Below, piece after piece: positions 16,023-25,840 of a stretch of 64,000 nt of DNA. The position numbers were made by a program, and so were the translations under genes. The notes under the pieces were generated by a model that was given only the letters and a program-made list of their open reading frames with translations, made no database searches and had not been told where the DNA came from. The stretch comes from Sphingobacterium chungjuense (lineage in GTDB: Bacteria > Bacteroidota > Bacteroidia > Sphingobacteriales > Sphingobacteriaceae): assembly GCF_011316935.1 (NCBI RefSeq), contig NZ_WLYS01000003.1:496001-560000 (forward strand), given 5' to 3'. Every line of letters begins with the position of its first letter. The first letter of the stretch is position 1.

Positions 16023-18206
16023 CTAAGATAATACTATTTTCTGCAATTTGATTGTGGCTGGTGTAACGGAATTGATATATTCCACTTCTAGTATTTTGAA
16101 GTAACTATTACCGTATTGACTTTGTAAGTATATTGGTTTTGACATATCTAGATTTGATATATCTGATTCGTGTAGGTATGCTTTTGCCTCAAATATTATT
16201 AAGTTCGGATCGGTTAAGTCCCGTATCTGTTGTTGGTGGTATTTGGTGTACAATGTTGTAGTATCATCTGTTTGTATATCATCCTTGGTAAAGTACTCAC
16301 GCGGTAGATCAAACAATAATGTTCGGTCGTTTACAGCGTCTATCATACTGGCATACCCATAAAGACCAATAGGTGATAAATAATTCTGCCCTCTATATGT
16401 TAATTGGTACGCTTCTTTTGTATACTTACGCCCAACCAAATACATTATCCTTATTTTACTTTTGAACGCTTTTTTCTTTCCTGTTAAATATCCATCGGCT
16501 TTGTATATAACTGGCATTAACTTCTCATCCTGTGAATGCTGTATGTTTATGCTGGGTGCGAAGATTACTGTTTGTTCTTTTTGTTCGGCTGTACCTTGGC
16601 TATCATTAATAACGTGTTGACCGTATACTTCATTCCACGTGTTTTTGTACTTATCAGTTAGCATGTCGGAATCCTCCGACATGGTGAATTTATAAGCCAT
16701 TGGTAGGTTGATATTAGTGCTAATACTATAATTTGTGAAATCAACTTTGCTAGTCCAATCTGTTGCCAGTGATCTATTTAGCTGTATTGTATCTTTATAG
16801 TAGTTGCTGTAAGTATCTAAAATAAATTTACTATCATCACTCGGATCAGATATCAAATACAGATTAAACATAGTCATCACCGACTTTAAAAACTCCATCA
16901 CTTTCACATCTTTTGGTACGACTTCTTTGATAGTAAATTGGTCACCTTCGGTAATCTCGACCTTACTAATTTTACCTTGACCACCAAACCGCATAGTTAA
17001 TTGGTTAACGGCAAAATCCAGATTATTTGCTCCTTCTTTAAAGATTGCGAATATGTATTTACCATCTAATGTTACATCATCAGGGATATCAACAGATACA
17101 TTATAAACCTGACTTGCACTTGTTGTTTTGTTAATCGTTTGGCTATATAAGAAAGTTGATTTATTAATCTTTTCGCTGTCTTTGATGTTTACTAATCCAG
17201 AAGTAAATGTCCCTGTTTGATTTGCTCGTAAAGTAAGCTGGTAAGTAAAATTGATCGGTGCTTTGGTCTTGCTGTCCAGAAGTTCAAAGTAAGGTGTATT
17301 GGGATTGTTACCTGCTCCTTCGACTGGGTTGTATACTTCCAAAACACCAGTATTAAAGTATTTACTATTCCCTGAATATGTACGTCTACCGCTATCAATG
17401 CCACGTCCAAATGATGATATTCGTTCCAAATTAGACGTGTATGTATAGCTAGGCATTGTAACAGTTCCCCACTGATAATTAAATTCTTTCAATAAATATT
17501 CTTCATTAAATGGTATTACGACATCTTTGATAATAGTATCAATACGTGATGTATCCAGAGTGTAACCGCTAAATATGCTTGATAGATATTTGGTTAATCG
17601 CAATGCTGGCCTAAAGTTTTTGATATCATATGTACTGTCCCAAGTATTAATATTATCTCCTACCCTCTCATCAATCCCGTAATCAATCGTTGGATATAAT
17701 ATATCTGATCCATTAGACCAAGATTGTTGTATACTGTCCCAATTCCAAGTGTAATATATATTCCCATAATTAACTTTGTCCAAGCTTTGATCTTTTATTC
17801 TCCCAAAGAATGATACCAATGATCCAATGATAGCACATTCATAAGTGATGTTGTTGTTATCTATTTTGATATTCCTTACCCCTAATGAACCGCCCATTAC
17901 CTGAATTTGATTCTCCAACAGGATACATTTAATTTGCTTATTTGGTACAAAATTGTGCGATAGATCGGTTGGGTATGTATCGCTTGAATACCTGCTTATA
18001 TCATAAAGATTACCCAATGCTTGGTTATTGTTATCTGTACCCTTCAGTACTAAATCTTTTGTGATGTTATCCTTTCTCGCGCTGATATCTGCAATGTTTT
18101 CCACTGAAAAAATAGTCAACATATCGCTGGTATCATCCAGATCCAGTTGCTTGTATTCATTGGTTATGCTTGAAAAAATATGTAGGGTAAATTTGTTCTC
18201 TATCAT
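16023..18206 (-). CDS. Phage tail-tip/baseplate-type structural protein (727 aa)
   Basis: 727 residues. The N-terminal region (SVENIADISARKDNITKDLVLKG, NNQALGNLYDISRYS) resembles a pattern I know from Bacteroidota phage tail proteins, where a similar Asp/Ile-Thr-Lys segment precedes a beta-rich body. It is beta-strand rich throughout, with no signal peptide. As last gene of the late operon, after fibre genes, it is probably a tail-tip or host-contact component. Assignment rests on position and pattern, not on a diagnostic motif. Confidence 0.55.
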   Translation of the reverse strand: MIENKFTLHIFSSITNEYKQLDLDDTSDMLTIFSVENIADISARKDNITKDLVLKGTDNNNQALGNLYDISRYSSDTYPTDLSHNFVPNKQIKCILLENQIQVMGGSLGVRNIKIDNNNITYECAIIGSLVSFFGRIKDQSLDKVNYGNIYYTWNWDSIQQSWSNGSDILYPTIDYGIDERVGDNINTWDSTYDIKNFRPALRLTKYLSSIFSGYTLDTSRIDTIIKDVVIPFNEEYLLKEFNYQWGTVTMPSYTYTSNLERISSFGRGIDSGRRTYSGNSKYFNTGVLEVYNPVEGAGNNPNTPYFELLDSKTKAPINFTYQLTLRANQTGTFTSGLVNIKDSEKINKSTFLYSQTINKTTSASQVYNVSVDIPDDVTLDGKYIFAIFKEGANNLDFAVNQLTMRFGGQGKISKVEITEGDQFTIKEVVPKDVKVMEFLKSVMTMFNLYLISDPSDDSKFILDTYSNYYKDTIQLNRSLATDWTSKVDFTNYSISTNINLPMAYKFTMSEDSDMLTDKYKNTWNEVYGQHVINDSQGTAEQKEQTVIFAPSINIQHSQDEKLMPVIYKADGYLTGKKKAFKSKIRIMYLVGRKYTKEAYQLTYRGQNYLSPIGLYGYASMIDAVNDRTLLFDLPREYFTKDDIQTDDTTTLYTKYHQQQIRDLTDPNLIIFEAKAYLHESDISNLDMSKPIYLQSQYGNSYFKILEVEYINSVTPATIKLQKIVLS

Positions 18207-18234
18207 ATTAGATAGTGTTGCCCAAAACAGAAAA

Positions 18235-18252
18235 GGCTACCATGCGGTAGCC
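18235..18252 (-). terminator. Intercistronic hairpin GGCTACC-atgc-GGTAGCC
   Basis: A perfect 7-bp stem lies between the 95-aa and 727-aa genes. On the minus strand TTTTCTG follows, so it may terminate partially. The same stem sequence recurs near 30827-30843. Confidence 0.5.
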
Positions 18253-18278
18253 CTTCAAATAAAAAAGAAAATGAAAAA

Positions 18279-18566
18279 TTAGTGTTGTGTTGGTCGTTCG
18301 GTTAATTCTGCAACAATAACATCTAGCTCATTGATAACATCATTTGCGGTTGCAAAGTCAAAAACTCCGTTGGCAAATGACATTGATAAGTTTGGGTTTA
18401 CATAGTTCTTGTTAATATTGAATGCGTAGTTGCCATTCTTGTAAGCCATTACTGTGATATTATCTAATGTATTAGTTGCAACTACAATACTGAATGTTAT
18501 TTGATATCCGTTATGCTCTGCATTATCCGTGCGAGTTGTATTGATAGATTGTGTTTCTCTGGTCAT
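18279..18566 (-). CDS. Hypothetical small late protein (95 aa)
   Basis: 95 residues beginning MTRETQSINTTRTDNAEHNG. Predicted beta-rich then helical (FDFATANDVINELDVIVAELT). No signal peptide or recognised domain. Between the long fibre gene and the tail-tip protein, each side with short gaps, so it is probably a minor virion or assembly factor. Confidence 0.6.
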   Translation of the reverse strand: MTRETQSINTTRTDNAEHNGYQITFSIVVATNTLDNITVMAYKNGNYAFNINKNYVNPNLSMSFANGVFDFATANDVINELDVIVAELTERPTQH

Positions 18567-18592
18567 AATTATGTCTTTAATAGATAGTGTGA

Positions 18593-21500
18593 CTAGCTAA
18601 TACTGGTCATAATTATTATGTTATTTATCGTAACGGTTTCCGTGATTTTTCCACCCCAAATACGCATTACAATGACACTATACTCATTCTGTCCAGCATT
18701 AATCTCTTTCATCATAAATTGGTTACCTATACAATACCACCCATTAGGTATCCAAGCACTTGTTGCACCAGTTCCAACGTGGTATCCTTCATATTGCTTA
18801 TTTTGTGATGATGTCGCATTATTACCAGCATTATATAAGTATCGTATTGTACCTACAGGTGTTTTAGGCTGACCACCACTACTATTACTTGATCCCTGCA
18901 AAACGTTTCTCGCGTCACCTTGGTTCAAATTTGAAGTACTTTGTAATAAAAACAAATTGACTGGAGTTGAAGTCTCTGGCGTACTGTCTACATATATGAT
19001 ACCTTGCTGTCCTGCTTCCCAAAGTTTTGCACCCTGTGAGTTATAAAAAATCATTGATGGTGACCCATTAATTAGTCCCATTTCAATTCCAACAGTTCCA
19101 TTAGGATGTCGAACTTTAAGCATCCCGTCGTTACCTTCATTAAGCGTTGTTCTATCCTGATCTGTACTGGTGCGAAGATGACGAACCGTTAAATTAGCAA
19201 CGTCTATTGAATCTGCTGTCACCATTCCGTTAAGCTTTATAGCCTTGCCGAAAACATTTACCGTGTTGGGGGTAATACTTATACCTGCCTGTACTTCCTC
19301 TCTACTTGGTAAATCTTCTGGTGCTGGTGAATAAGCTGTAGCTGTTGTACCAGCTTCAACTTTTAATTTACGTCCAATAGCAGCATAAGAAGGTGATACA
19401 CCTCCACCCCTATAGAATACGATGCGCACAAAGTTGGTCTGGCTATGTAATTCAATTGTCGTAGAACTTTGGTTAGTTCCTCCTGGAACATTCGTACGTC
19501 GAATATAACTTGCACCAGAAGCATCTGCTGTTCTGTATTCAACTAAATCAAGTGTATAAATCGCGGTAGTATCAAGATATCTTGTAATAGTTAGATTTCT
19601 AAAACCTGTAACGTCAATCCAATTAGGATTTCGTATGTAATCAGAACCATTATCACTACCCCCAAAAATATTACCCTGATACCACGGCAACGAAAACAAC
19701 AACAGATTTCTACCCTTCGCCTGACTTTCAATCAAATTTTGTGTTTGAGATTTAACAGTCAAATTAATTTCCGCTGGTGTAATCTTCGCTTCTGCACTTG
19801 ATAACCTAGTACCTAATGCATCTGTAACACTTCTATCCGACTTTAATGATATAGCATTGTTTACGACACTTATCTGACTGTCGGTATATGTCCTTGCATT
19901 TGATTGCGCTGTATTAGCTTTATTTGTAGCATCGTTAGATGCTGTAGATATTGCACCATTAACTGAAGTATTCAATTCAACCTTCGTTGCACGTAAATTG
20001 ATCGCATTATTTGTTAAACTAATTGATGTCTGCAAACTAGTTATTTGACTATCTACATCTTCTGGTGCAGGTGAATAATCAGTAGCTTTATTGCCTGCTT
20101 CCAATTTAACTTTTAAACCTAATTTTGCATAGTCAGGTGTAACACCATCACCACGATAAAATACCAAACGTACACACTGTGTCTGGGGATGCAAATCAAT
20201 AATTCTACTTACATAAGTGGATAAACCTGAAAGATTTTGTCTTCTAATAAAACTCTCAGATGATACATTATCTATAATTCTATATTCAACAATATCCGCT
20301 GTATAAATCGTTTCATTTCCATAAATGGTGTATGTTAGTTGCTTCGTATTTCTTACATCTATAAAATTAGGGTTTCGGATGTATTGACCACCAGTATCTG
20401 TACCAACGCCAATATTACCCTGATACCAAGGAATACCAAATATTAACAAATTCTTACCACCTATGCTTATATTACTAATCTTATTATCTACCTGACCACT
20501 TACAGTCAAATTAATTTGGTCTGGTGTAATCTTTGCTTCCGCACCAGATAACCTTGTACCCAAACTATCTGTAACACTTTTATCTGCTTTTAGTGTAATA
20601 GCTTGATTAGTGAGATTAATTGAAGTACTAAGCGCTGTTATTTCAGCATCAATATCTTCAGGTGCTGGCGACCATGCGGTCGCATGATTACCTTCTTCCA
20701 TCTGGATATTGCGTATATAAAATTCATTCCTAGCACCAGCGTTGTTATAGAAAATAATTGGATCGTTATTGTTAGTTGCAACTACCGTCACGGCTAACTT
20801 ATTCCATACCGATGAGGAAGTTGGTATATTAACATACTTTGATGCTGTACCAACCGCTCCTGAATTAAATCCCACCCTAAATGATGTACCCATTTGGAAA
20901 GTAGCCATAGTCTCAAAACTGAATGTATAAGTCCTACCAGCTATCACACCGCTGTTCATCTGATAGATCCCCTGGCCATTACTAGCAAGAACTAAATGGG
21001 CACGATTTTCATTATTTTGATAGTATATAGTTCCACCATTAATAGACCAGTTATTACCACCCTTTATGAAGCTTGAATTTTTAACCATATTTCTACCACC
21101 TATGCTTATATTACTAATCTTATTATCTACCTGACCACTTACAGCAAGATTAATTTGATCAGGTGTAATCTTTGCTTCGGCTGATTGCAGTCTTGAATTC
21201 AATCCATCGGTAACCGATCTGTCTGACTTTAAAACTATCTTATCATCAACTATTTTTATCTGACTGTCCGTGTAGGTTCTTGCGTTTGATTGCGCTGTAT
21301 TAGCTTTATTCGTAGCATCTGTACTAGCGTTAGTAACTGCTGTAGATAATTCTGTTTTTGTAGCTCTAAGATTGATTTGTCCAGCCTGTGTTGTAATGCT
21401 ACCTTCTGCGGTAGTGACTCTACCAGCTATACCATTTACATTGTTATTTAAAGTAGTAAATTCGGTCTTGGTTGCTCTCTGCTCAATCTGATTAGCTTGT

Positions 21501-23167
21501 TGCGTGATTGTTGTTTCTGCTGTACCAACTCTTTGATTAAGGCTATTAAAATTTGATTCTGAAACTTTACTATTAATTTCAGTTTCAAGTACTTCAAATC
21601 TTGTGGTTGTTTCTGTTCTAACAACTTGTAAAGCATCATCAACATCCTCAGGAGCTGGTGTCCAGTCAGTAGCTTTATTACCCTTCTCTATCTTAATATC
21701 TTTGAAATAATAGAATGCCCAAGCAAAGTTTTTAAACGTTACATAGTTATTTGTAGTACTGTAATTATCAACTTTTACAGTAACAGTAAAGTAAGTCCAT
21801 TGATTAGAAGATGGTACATTAACACCATTAGTACCCAAAGTATTAGCATCTATCTGAAAAGATAAATTAGCATTCTGACTTTGTCTAACATAACCTGAAA
21901 TTGTCCAATCACCATTTTCTGTTACTACATTATTTAATTTAAAATTAGACGTTGATTGCGCACCGTTTACCCCAATTATATGAAAACCATTAGGTGCATC
22001 TGCGTGTGGTCTTTGAAAAGTTAGATTTGCATTACCTCTTTCAACTGGTGTTGTTTTACTGTATCTATTCCTTCCACCTACATTGATTGCCTTGATAGCA
22101 TCGTTTGCAAACTGATTAGCGGTGTTTACGGCTTCATTTGCTTTAGTGGTTGCATCAGTAGCAGATGTACTAATCACTTCATTTTTTGCGGTGTTTATGG
22201 CTGTATTCGCCTCATTCTTTGTGAATACATTACTACCAGCTTGAACAATGAATTTCCCTTTAAAGTATCCATTTTGTGCGTATATACCATATCCACTAAG
22301 CGCACCCAAATCACTATCAACAATACCATCTAACTTACCTAAACGTACCTTCGTTTTACCTGCAAGGGATGCAGATGTAACACCATCTATTACGTCTAAG
22401 AATGGCGCACCGCTATCACTAGATGTTAGGTATAATGCACCTTGACGGTTTTTATCTGATGTATTTCCAACGCGAACAATTTGATCCTTTTCTTCTGGGA
22501 TACTACCACCTTCAATCACTCGCAAAGTGAATGAATCATTGGTAGTTTTGGTTACAATTGCAGTGTAGTATTTAACGTTTTGACCGTTGAATTTCTGGCA
22601 TCTTACGATATCGTTTGTTCTAAAAGGCGTAGCAATAGCACCACCATCACTATCTATCTTGCATATATATTCGTTGTTACTCGCTATTACCTCATAGGCT
22701 TCACTGGCATCTGATACCCATACCGAACCGTTTGTTGCTCGAATTTCGTTTATCGTCAACTGGTAAACATTCATCTCTTTTCTGACTGTGAGGTTATCAA
22801 AAGTAGCTGAATAGTCGCCATTGCTGTCTTTACTAATACGGTAACCTTCACCACTAAAACCAGATACAAATCTTTCACTTGAAATATCAGATGTACGTAC
22901 TGCACCAGCTTTTAAGGTTTCATTAATTATCCCGTTATCCGCTTGTATTTCTTCCGCTTCAACACGCTGGAATAAAACATCACTGTCTGTAGATAAATCT
23001 TGGTTGATTTTATCCAGTAATTGCTTGTTGTTATGATCGTGTAAATATTCGCTGTTGCTGTTTACCACATCTTTAATGTGATTTGCATCTTCTGCACTCA
23101 AACGTCCCTGCGCGGTTGCACCGTTATTACGTATTTTATCGGTATATGTTATTTTTTTCTTCGCCAT
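18593..23167 (-). CDS. Long modular phage tail fibre / host-specificity protein
   Basis: 1524 residues from ATG 23167 (MAKKKITYTDKIRNNG); the frame extends to 23224 but that ATG is inside a hairpin. After an N-terminal attachment region come four modules opening with IGGRN/KGRN and ending with a variant of EKGNKATDWTPAPEDVD (about 22085-21640, 21110-20651, 20466-20054 and 19722-19311). This is a hallmark of phage tail proteins with jelly-roll carbohydrate-binding units. Modules 3 and 4 share PWYQGNI and YIRNP and are recent duplicates. Between them are heptad-like stretches (TKTELSTAVTNAS, SDRSVTD.L.SRL.SAEAKITP). The C-terminal part is a beta-rich tip. Confidence 0.85.
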   Translation of the reverse strand: MAKKKITYTDKIRNNGATAQGRLSAEDANHIKDVVNSNSEYLHDHNNKQLLDKINQDLSTDSDVLFQRVEAEEIQADNGIINETLKAGAVRTSDISSERFVSGFSGEGYRISKDSNGDYSATFDNLTVRKEMNVYQLTINEIRATNGSVWVSDASEAYEVIASNNEYICKIDSDGGAIATPFRTNDIVRCQKFNGQNVKYYTAIVTKTTNDSFTLRVIEGGSIPEEKDQIVRVGNTSDKNRQGALYLTSSDSGAPFLDVIDGVTSASLAGKTKVRLGKLDGIVDSDLGALSGYGIYAQNGYFKGKFIVQAGSNVFTKNEANTAINTAKNEVISTSATDATTKANEAVNTANQFANDAIKAINVGGRNRYSKTTPVERGNANLTFQRPHADAPNGFHIIGVNGAQSTSNFKLNNVVTENGDWTISGYVRQSQNANLSFQIDANTLGTNGVNVPSSNQWTYFTVTVKVDNYSTTNNYVTFKNFAWAFYYFKDIKIEKGNKATDWTPAPEDVDDALQVVRTETTTRFEVLETEINSKVSESNFNSLNQRVGTAETTITQQANQIEQRATKTEFTTLNNNVNGIAGRVTTAEGSITTQAGQINLRATKTELSTAVTNASTDATNKANTAQSNARTYTDSQIKIVDDKIVLKSDRSVTDGLNSRLQSAEAKITPDQINLAVSGQVDNKISNISIGGRNMVKNSSFIKGGNNWSINGGTIYYQNNENRAHLVLASNGQGIYQMNSGVIAGRTYTFSFETMATFQMGTSFRVGFNSGAVGTASKYVNIPTSSSVWNKLAVTVVATNNNDPIIFYNNAGARNEFYIRNIQMEEGNHATAWSPAPEDIDAEITALSTSINLTNQAITLKADKSVTDSLGTRLSGAEAKITPDQINLTVSGQVDNKISNISIGGKNLLIFGIPWYQGNIGVGTDTGGQYIRNPNFIDVRNTKQLTYTIYGNETIYTADIVEYRIIDNVSSESFIRRQNLSGLSTYVSRIIDLHPQTQCVRLVFYRGDGVTPDYAKLGLKVKLEAGNKATDYSPAPEDVDSQITSLQTSISLTNNAINLRATKVELNTSVNGAISTASNDATNKANTAQSNARTYTDSQISVVNNAISLKSDRSVTDALGTRLSSAEAKITPAEINLTVKSQTQNLIESQAKGRNLLLFSLPWYQGNIFGGSDNGSDYIRNPNWIDVTGFRNLTITRYLDTTAIYTLDLVEYRTADASGASYIRRTNVPGGTNQSSTTIELHSQTNFVRIVFYRGGGVSPSYAAIGRKLKVEAGTTATAYSPAPEDLPSREEVQAGISITPNTVNVFGKAIKLNGMVTADSIDVANLTVRHLRTSTDQDRTTLNEGNDGMLKVRHPNGTVGIEMGLINGSPSMIFYNSQGAKLWEAGQQGIIYVDSTPETSTPVNLFLLQSTSNLNQGDARNVLQGSSNSSGGQPKTPVGTIRYLYNAGNNATSSQNKQYEGYHVGTGATSAWIPNGWYCIGNQFMMKEINAGQNEYSVIVMRIWGGKITETVTINNIIIMTSIS
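20455..21144. repeat. 51-bp perfect direct repeat inside the fibre gene
   Basis: 20455-20505 and 21094-21144 are identical over 51 bp, 639 bp apart, at the junction of fibre modules. Identity at the DNA level in a diverged gene points to recent duplication or ongoing recombination that could delete or add a module. Confidence 0.8.
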
Positions 23168-23219
23168 AAATTGGTATTGGTATATAGTAGTTAGTGTTGC
23201 AATCGGGGTAATTGCTACA

Positions 23220-23253
23220 AACATGAAAACCCCATTACGGGGTTTCTCATGTT
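23220..23253 (-). terminator. CATG-flanked hairpin between tail genes
   Basis: AACATGAAAACCCC (23220-23233), loop, GGGGTTTCTCATGTT (23239-23253). A T-rich stretch within the arm but no long T tail. One of several similar hairpins between late genes. Confidence 0.5.
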
Positions 23254-23273
23254 CTTTATTCAGTATTGGTTTG

Positions 23274-24491
23274 TTAAAATATTATGTCCAAGTCGTAGTC
23301 AAAACCAGCCTTTACAACCACCTCTGGAATCTGCATCATTTCCAAACTCAAATTCGCATTACTTGAAAAATCTAAGATCATCCTGTTGTGCTGTTTGGTG
23401 TACTTTCTTTTTAAAACGTCAACGCTGGAAGTATCCAAAACGATTGGATATAATTCACCACTACCAGCTAATTCACAATAGACATCCCGACTATTGATAA
23501 TACTACTCATATATGTAAATTCCTGATCGGTTAGTGATTGACTGGTGATGTTATACGTGTTGGTTATACGATTAGATATTACTTTTTGAATTGGACTATA
23601 AACACCGTTGGTACGCTCTAAATACCCATTAGTGTTATAGGTGGTTTTCTCAATCTGCTTACGCTCTTTTGGTGCTTGAAACGTGTTACTTGACATACCG
23701 CCAAACTCATTGATCCAATTCACATTACAGATTGATATCCCACATTGGTAGTTTACTATATTATATTGACGGATTTCAGATATCGCTGTACCTGCTGAAT
23801 TATGTAGTGATACTTTTAAGTTTTTTAGATTCCTGACTTGGAAATTTAGTTGACTTGATAACGTCCGTGGACTAAGATTTAAACGGTGAAGCTTGTGATT
23901 TGATGGATTGGTGAATGCAGTATTTATTGTTCTTGACGTACCATCCTTGTAGCTTAAAACAGTTCGGATATTTGCTATACCAGATGTATTATCTGCCAAA
24001 AAATATAAGTGTTCATTCGCTACATAATGTAGATATGATGCAGTTGGCTTATCGGATAAAAAACTATGCTGGTAACCCGATTGTATGAAGTAACTATTCA
24101 TTTTGTTGTTGAACAGATCAAAATTATTCAACCGTCCATTGAACGCGTGGAATGTACCAGATGTTACTTTATTGTCTGTTGTTGTACCAGTTGCACTAAT
24201 TCCTGTAACTTCAACTATATACGTTACTGTACCGTTCAGATTTGATAAAAATTGCGATCTGTTATCTATTGGAGTAGATGTGATATTATCAATAATCTTA
24301 CTGATATCAGTATAGCTAGTACGTGCATTTGGTGCTATAAATAATTTTAGTTTACTAAGTATCTCGTTACTTCCAGATCGCTTGATTATTAGATCAAAAT
24401 ATAGCGTATTGGCATTATCGGTTGTGAACTCAAATACCATCGGGTTCTGTGATGGTGCGTATGTATAGGGTTGTTTGGTTATTTGAATCAT
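23274..24491 (-). CDS. Phage tail structural protein (405 aa)
   Basis: 405 residues, beta-rich (YTYAPSQNPMVFEFTTDNAN, ISICNVNWINEFGG). The WINEFGG segment is like a motif I associate with Bacteroidota phage tail-associated structural proteins that lie near the fibre gene. Its start codon overlaps the stop of the upstream neck-like gene (ATGA at 24491), showing translational coupling. Exact virion position is unknown. Confidence 0.55.
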   Translation of the reverse strand: MIQITKQPYTYAPSQNPMVFEFTTDNANTLYFDLIIKRSGSNEILSKLKLFIAPNARTSYTDISKIIDNITSTPIDNRSQFLSNLNGTVTYIVEVTGISATGTTTDNKVTSGTFHAFNGRLNNFDLFNNKMNSYFIQSGYQHSFLSDKPTASYLHYVANEHLYFLADNTSGIANIRTVLSYKDGTSRTINTAFTNPSNHKLHRLNLSPRTLSSQLNFQVRNLKNLKVSLHNSAGTAISEIRQYNIVNYQCGISICNVNWINEFGGMSSNTFQAPKERKQIEKTTYNTNGYLERTNGVYSPIQKVISNRITNTYNITSQSLTDQEFTYMSSIINSRDVYCELAGSGELYPIVLDTSSVDVLKRKYTKQHNRMILDFSSNANLSLEMMQIPEVVVKAGFDYDLDIIF

Positions 24492-25087
24492 TAAATATCT
24501 AAATTTGATAGTATATCGGTCACGGTTATTTGCCCGACAATTTGTGCGGCATCTGCTACAAGCTTTGGAATTTCTTTACTGAAGATCGGCACTGGTTTAG
24601 CACCGTTTTTATATCTGTTTAAGGCCATCGCATACGCGGCTTGCTTTATCTGTTTGTCATCATCGCCAACATCTATTTTGGTATCTGATCCTTGCCCCGT
24701 GTAATACTTGGTGTTTCTAACTTTGATGTTTTTGCTTTTTATCCATTCTTCAAAAATGGCTGGATCTGGCATCTTGGTTGTGTACTTATAAGGACTAAGC
24801 GGTGCGCGTGTGTTATTTACTGCACCCTGCACACCTTGATCAATAAAGTTGATGTATTTTTGTCCCGTGATCTGTAGTTGGATTGGACTGACTACGACAA
24901 TGTTTAAATCTTGTATTCTACCACTATCAACAGTATCGGCTTGATTGATGTTCTCAATTACACGTTTTACAAAGTCACCTGCAACAGATTCTAAGCCTGC
25001 ACTAGGATCACGGAAATTTGATTTATCCGATCCAAGATTATCTAAAAAATCAAGTGATTGCTGTCTCGCTTGTGATTGTGATGCCAT
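24491..25087 (-). CDS. HK97 gp10-like neck/tail-completion protein (tentative)
   Basis: 198 residues. The central pattern FIDQGVQGA...RAPLSPYKYTTKMP and the later AYAMALNRYKNGAKPVPIFSKEIPKL resemble small head-tail joining proteins of the gp10 group, where a variable body precedes a helix with a G..P.PF motif. It lies directly before the 405-aa tail gene with overlapping codons. Assignment is by pattern, moderate certainty. Confidence 0.5.
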   Translation of the reverse strand: MASQSQARQQSLDFLDNLGSDKSNFRDPSAGLESVAGDFVKRVIENINQADTVDSGRIQDLNIVVVSPIQLQITGQKYINFIDQGVQGAVNNTRAPLSPYKYTTKMPDPAIFEEWIKSKNIKVRNTKYYTGQGSDTKIDVGDDDKQIKQAAYAMALNRYKNGAKPVPIFSKEIPKLVADAAQIVGQITVTDILSNLDI

Positions 25088-25110
25088 ATAATAATAGTGT
25101 TGTTATTGAA

Positions 25111-25141
25111 CATGGAAAAACCCCTTTCGGGGTTTGTCATG
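25111..25141 (-). terminator. CATG-flanked hairpin before the neck-like gene
   Basis: CATGGAAAAACCCC (25111-25124), tttc, GGGGTTTGTCATG (25129-25141). Same design as the hairpin at 23220-23253; lies between the frameshift gene and the neck-like gene. Confidence 0.5.
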
Positions 25142-25144
25142 TTC

Positions 25145-25830
25145 TTACTTGCTATTACTTTGGATTGTATTTAACTCACCTTCCATTATCATCATTTTGG
25201 CAATACCAAAAACTTCAACCGCCAACCGATCAAAGATTATAAAGAGTGAACAATTGCAATGATCTGCGACATCTTTACACATCTTAATCCATCCGAATTG
25301 CGCATTAAACTCCTTCTTCTGCTCCGCTATTTCTTCTGCCAAAACCGAAATTTGTCCTTCAGTCTTTGCTTCGTCACTCGCCAAAGTAATGACCTCGCTG
25401 AATGCTGTATATATTTCGTTGATACTTTCTGAAGCAAAAAAAAACCGTTCAATACATCTATCGTTGACATCTTCAATATTACATCTACCTTAATTCCTGA
25501 CATCATTGATAGCAATGCTGGATAATGATTATAATCTTTTTTCATTGTTTCGAATTCAATAAAATTGTCCATTGTCAATGTATCAAGTGTTTTGAGCGGC
25601 CAAAAAACTGTAGATGTAGATGTATCTGGTGTCTCTAACAAAAAATCTGCATTCGCAACAAGGGGTTCAAATTTGAACTTTGGAATATTGCCAATTTCTT
25701 TAACATCTTTATCAGCTAGAATAGCAATCAGGTTGATCGCGTCGGTAAGTTCACAATCCGTTTTTTCGAGGTGAATTATCTCTAAAAATTTTGAAAATGG
25801 CAATGATTGCCACGTGTTAATTATTTGCAT
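25145..25830 (-). CDS. Probable tail assembly chaperone, two ORFs joined by a -1 frameshift
   Basis: Frame 0 runs 25830-25327 (167 aa, MQIINTWQSLPFSKFLEII). At 25444-25436 the coding strand has nine T, with codons TTT TTT TTG in frame 0. A -1 slip at T TTT TTG gives FFFASESINEIYTAFSEV and continues to a TAA at 25145, making a protein of about 228 residues. The N-terminal pattern (TW, F.EI..L, DAINLIAILAD, MDNFIEFETM) resembles Bacteroidota tail-assembly chaperone-type proteins; such genes use -1 frameshifting in many tailed phages. It follows terminase large subunit by 11 nt. A single-base sequence error (T10 to T9) would look the same. Confidence 0.65.
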
Positions 25831-25840
25831 ATTTTAAATT

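Noticed and set aside
18593..23167. Diversity-generating retroelement acting on the fibre gene
   Set aside because: No reverse transcriptase or template repeat is present in the window.
25145..25384. 79-aa ORF starting MASDEAKTEG as its own gene
   Set aside because: It is only the downstream part of the -1 frame which continues upstream to the slippery site; treated as the extension of the chaperone-like gene.
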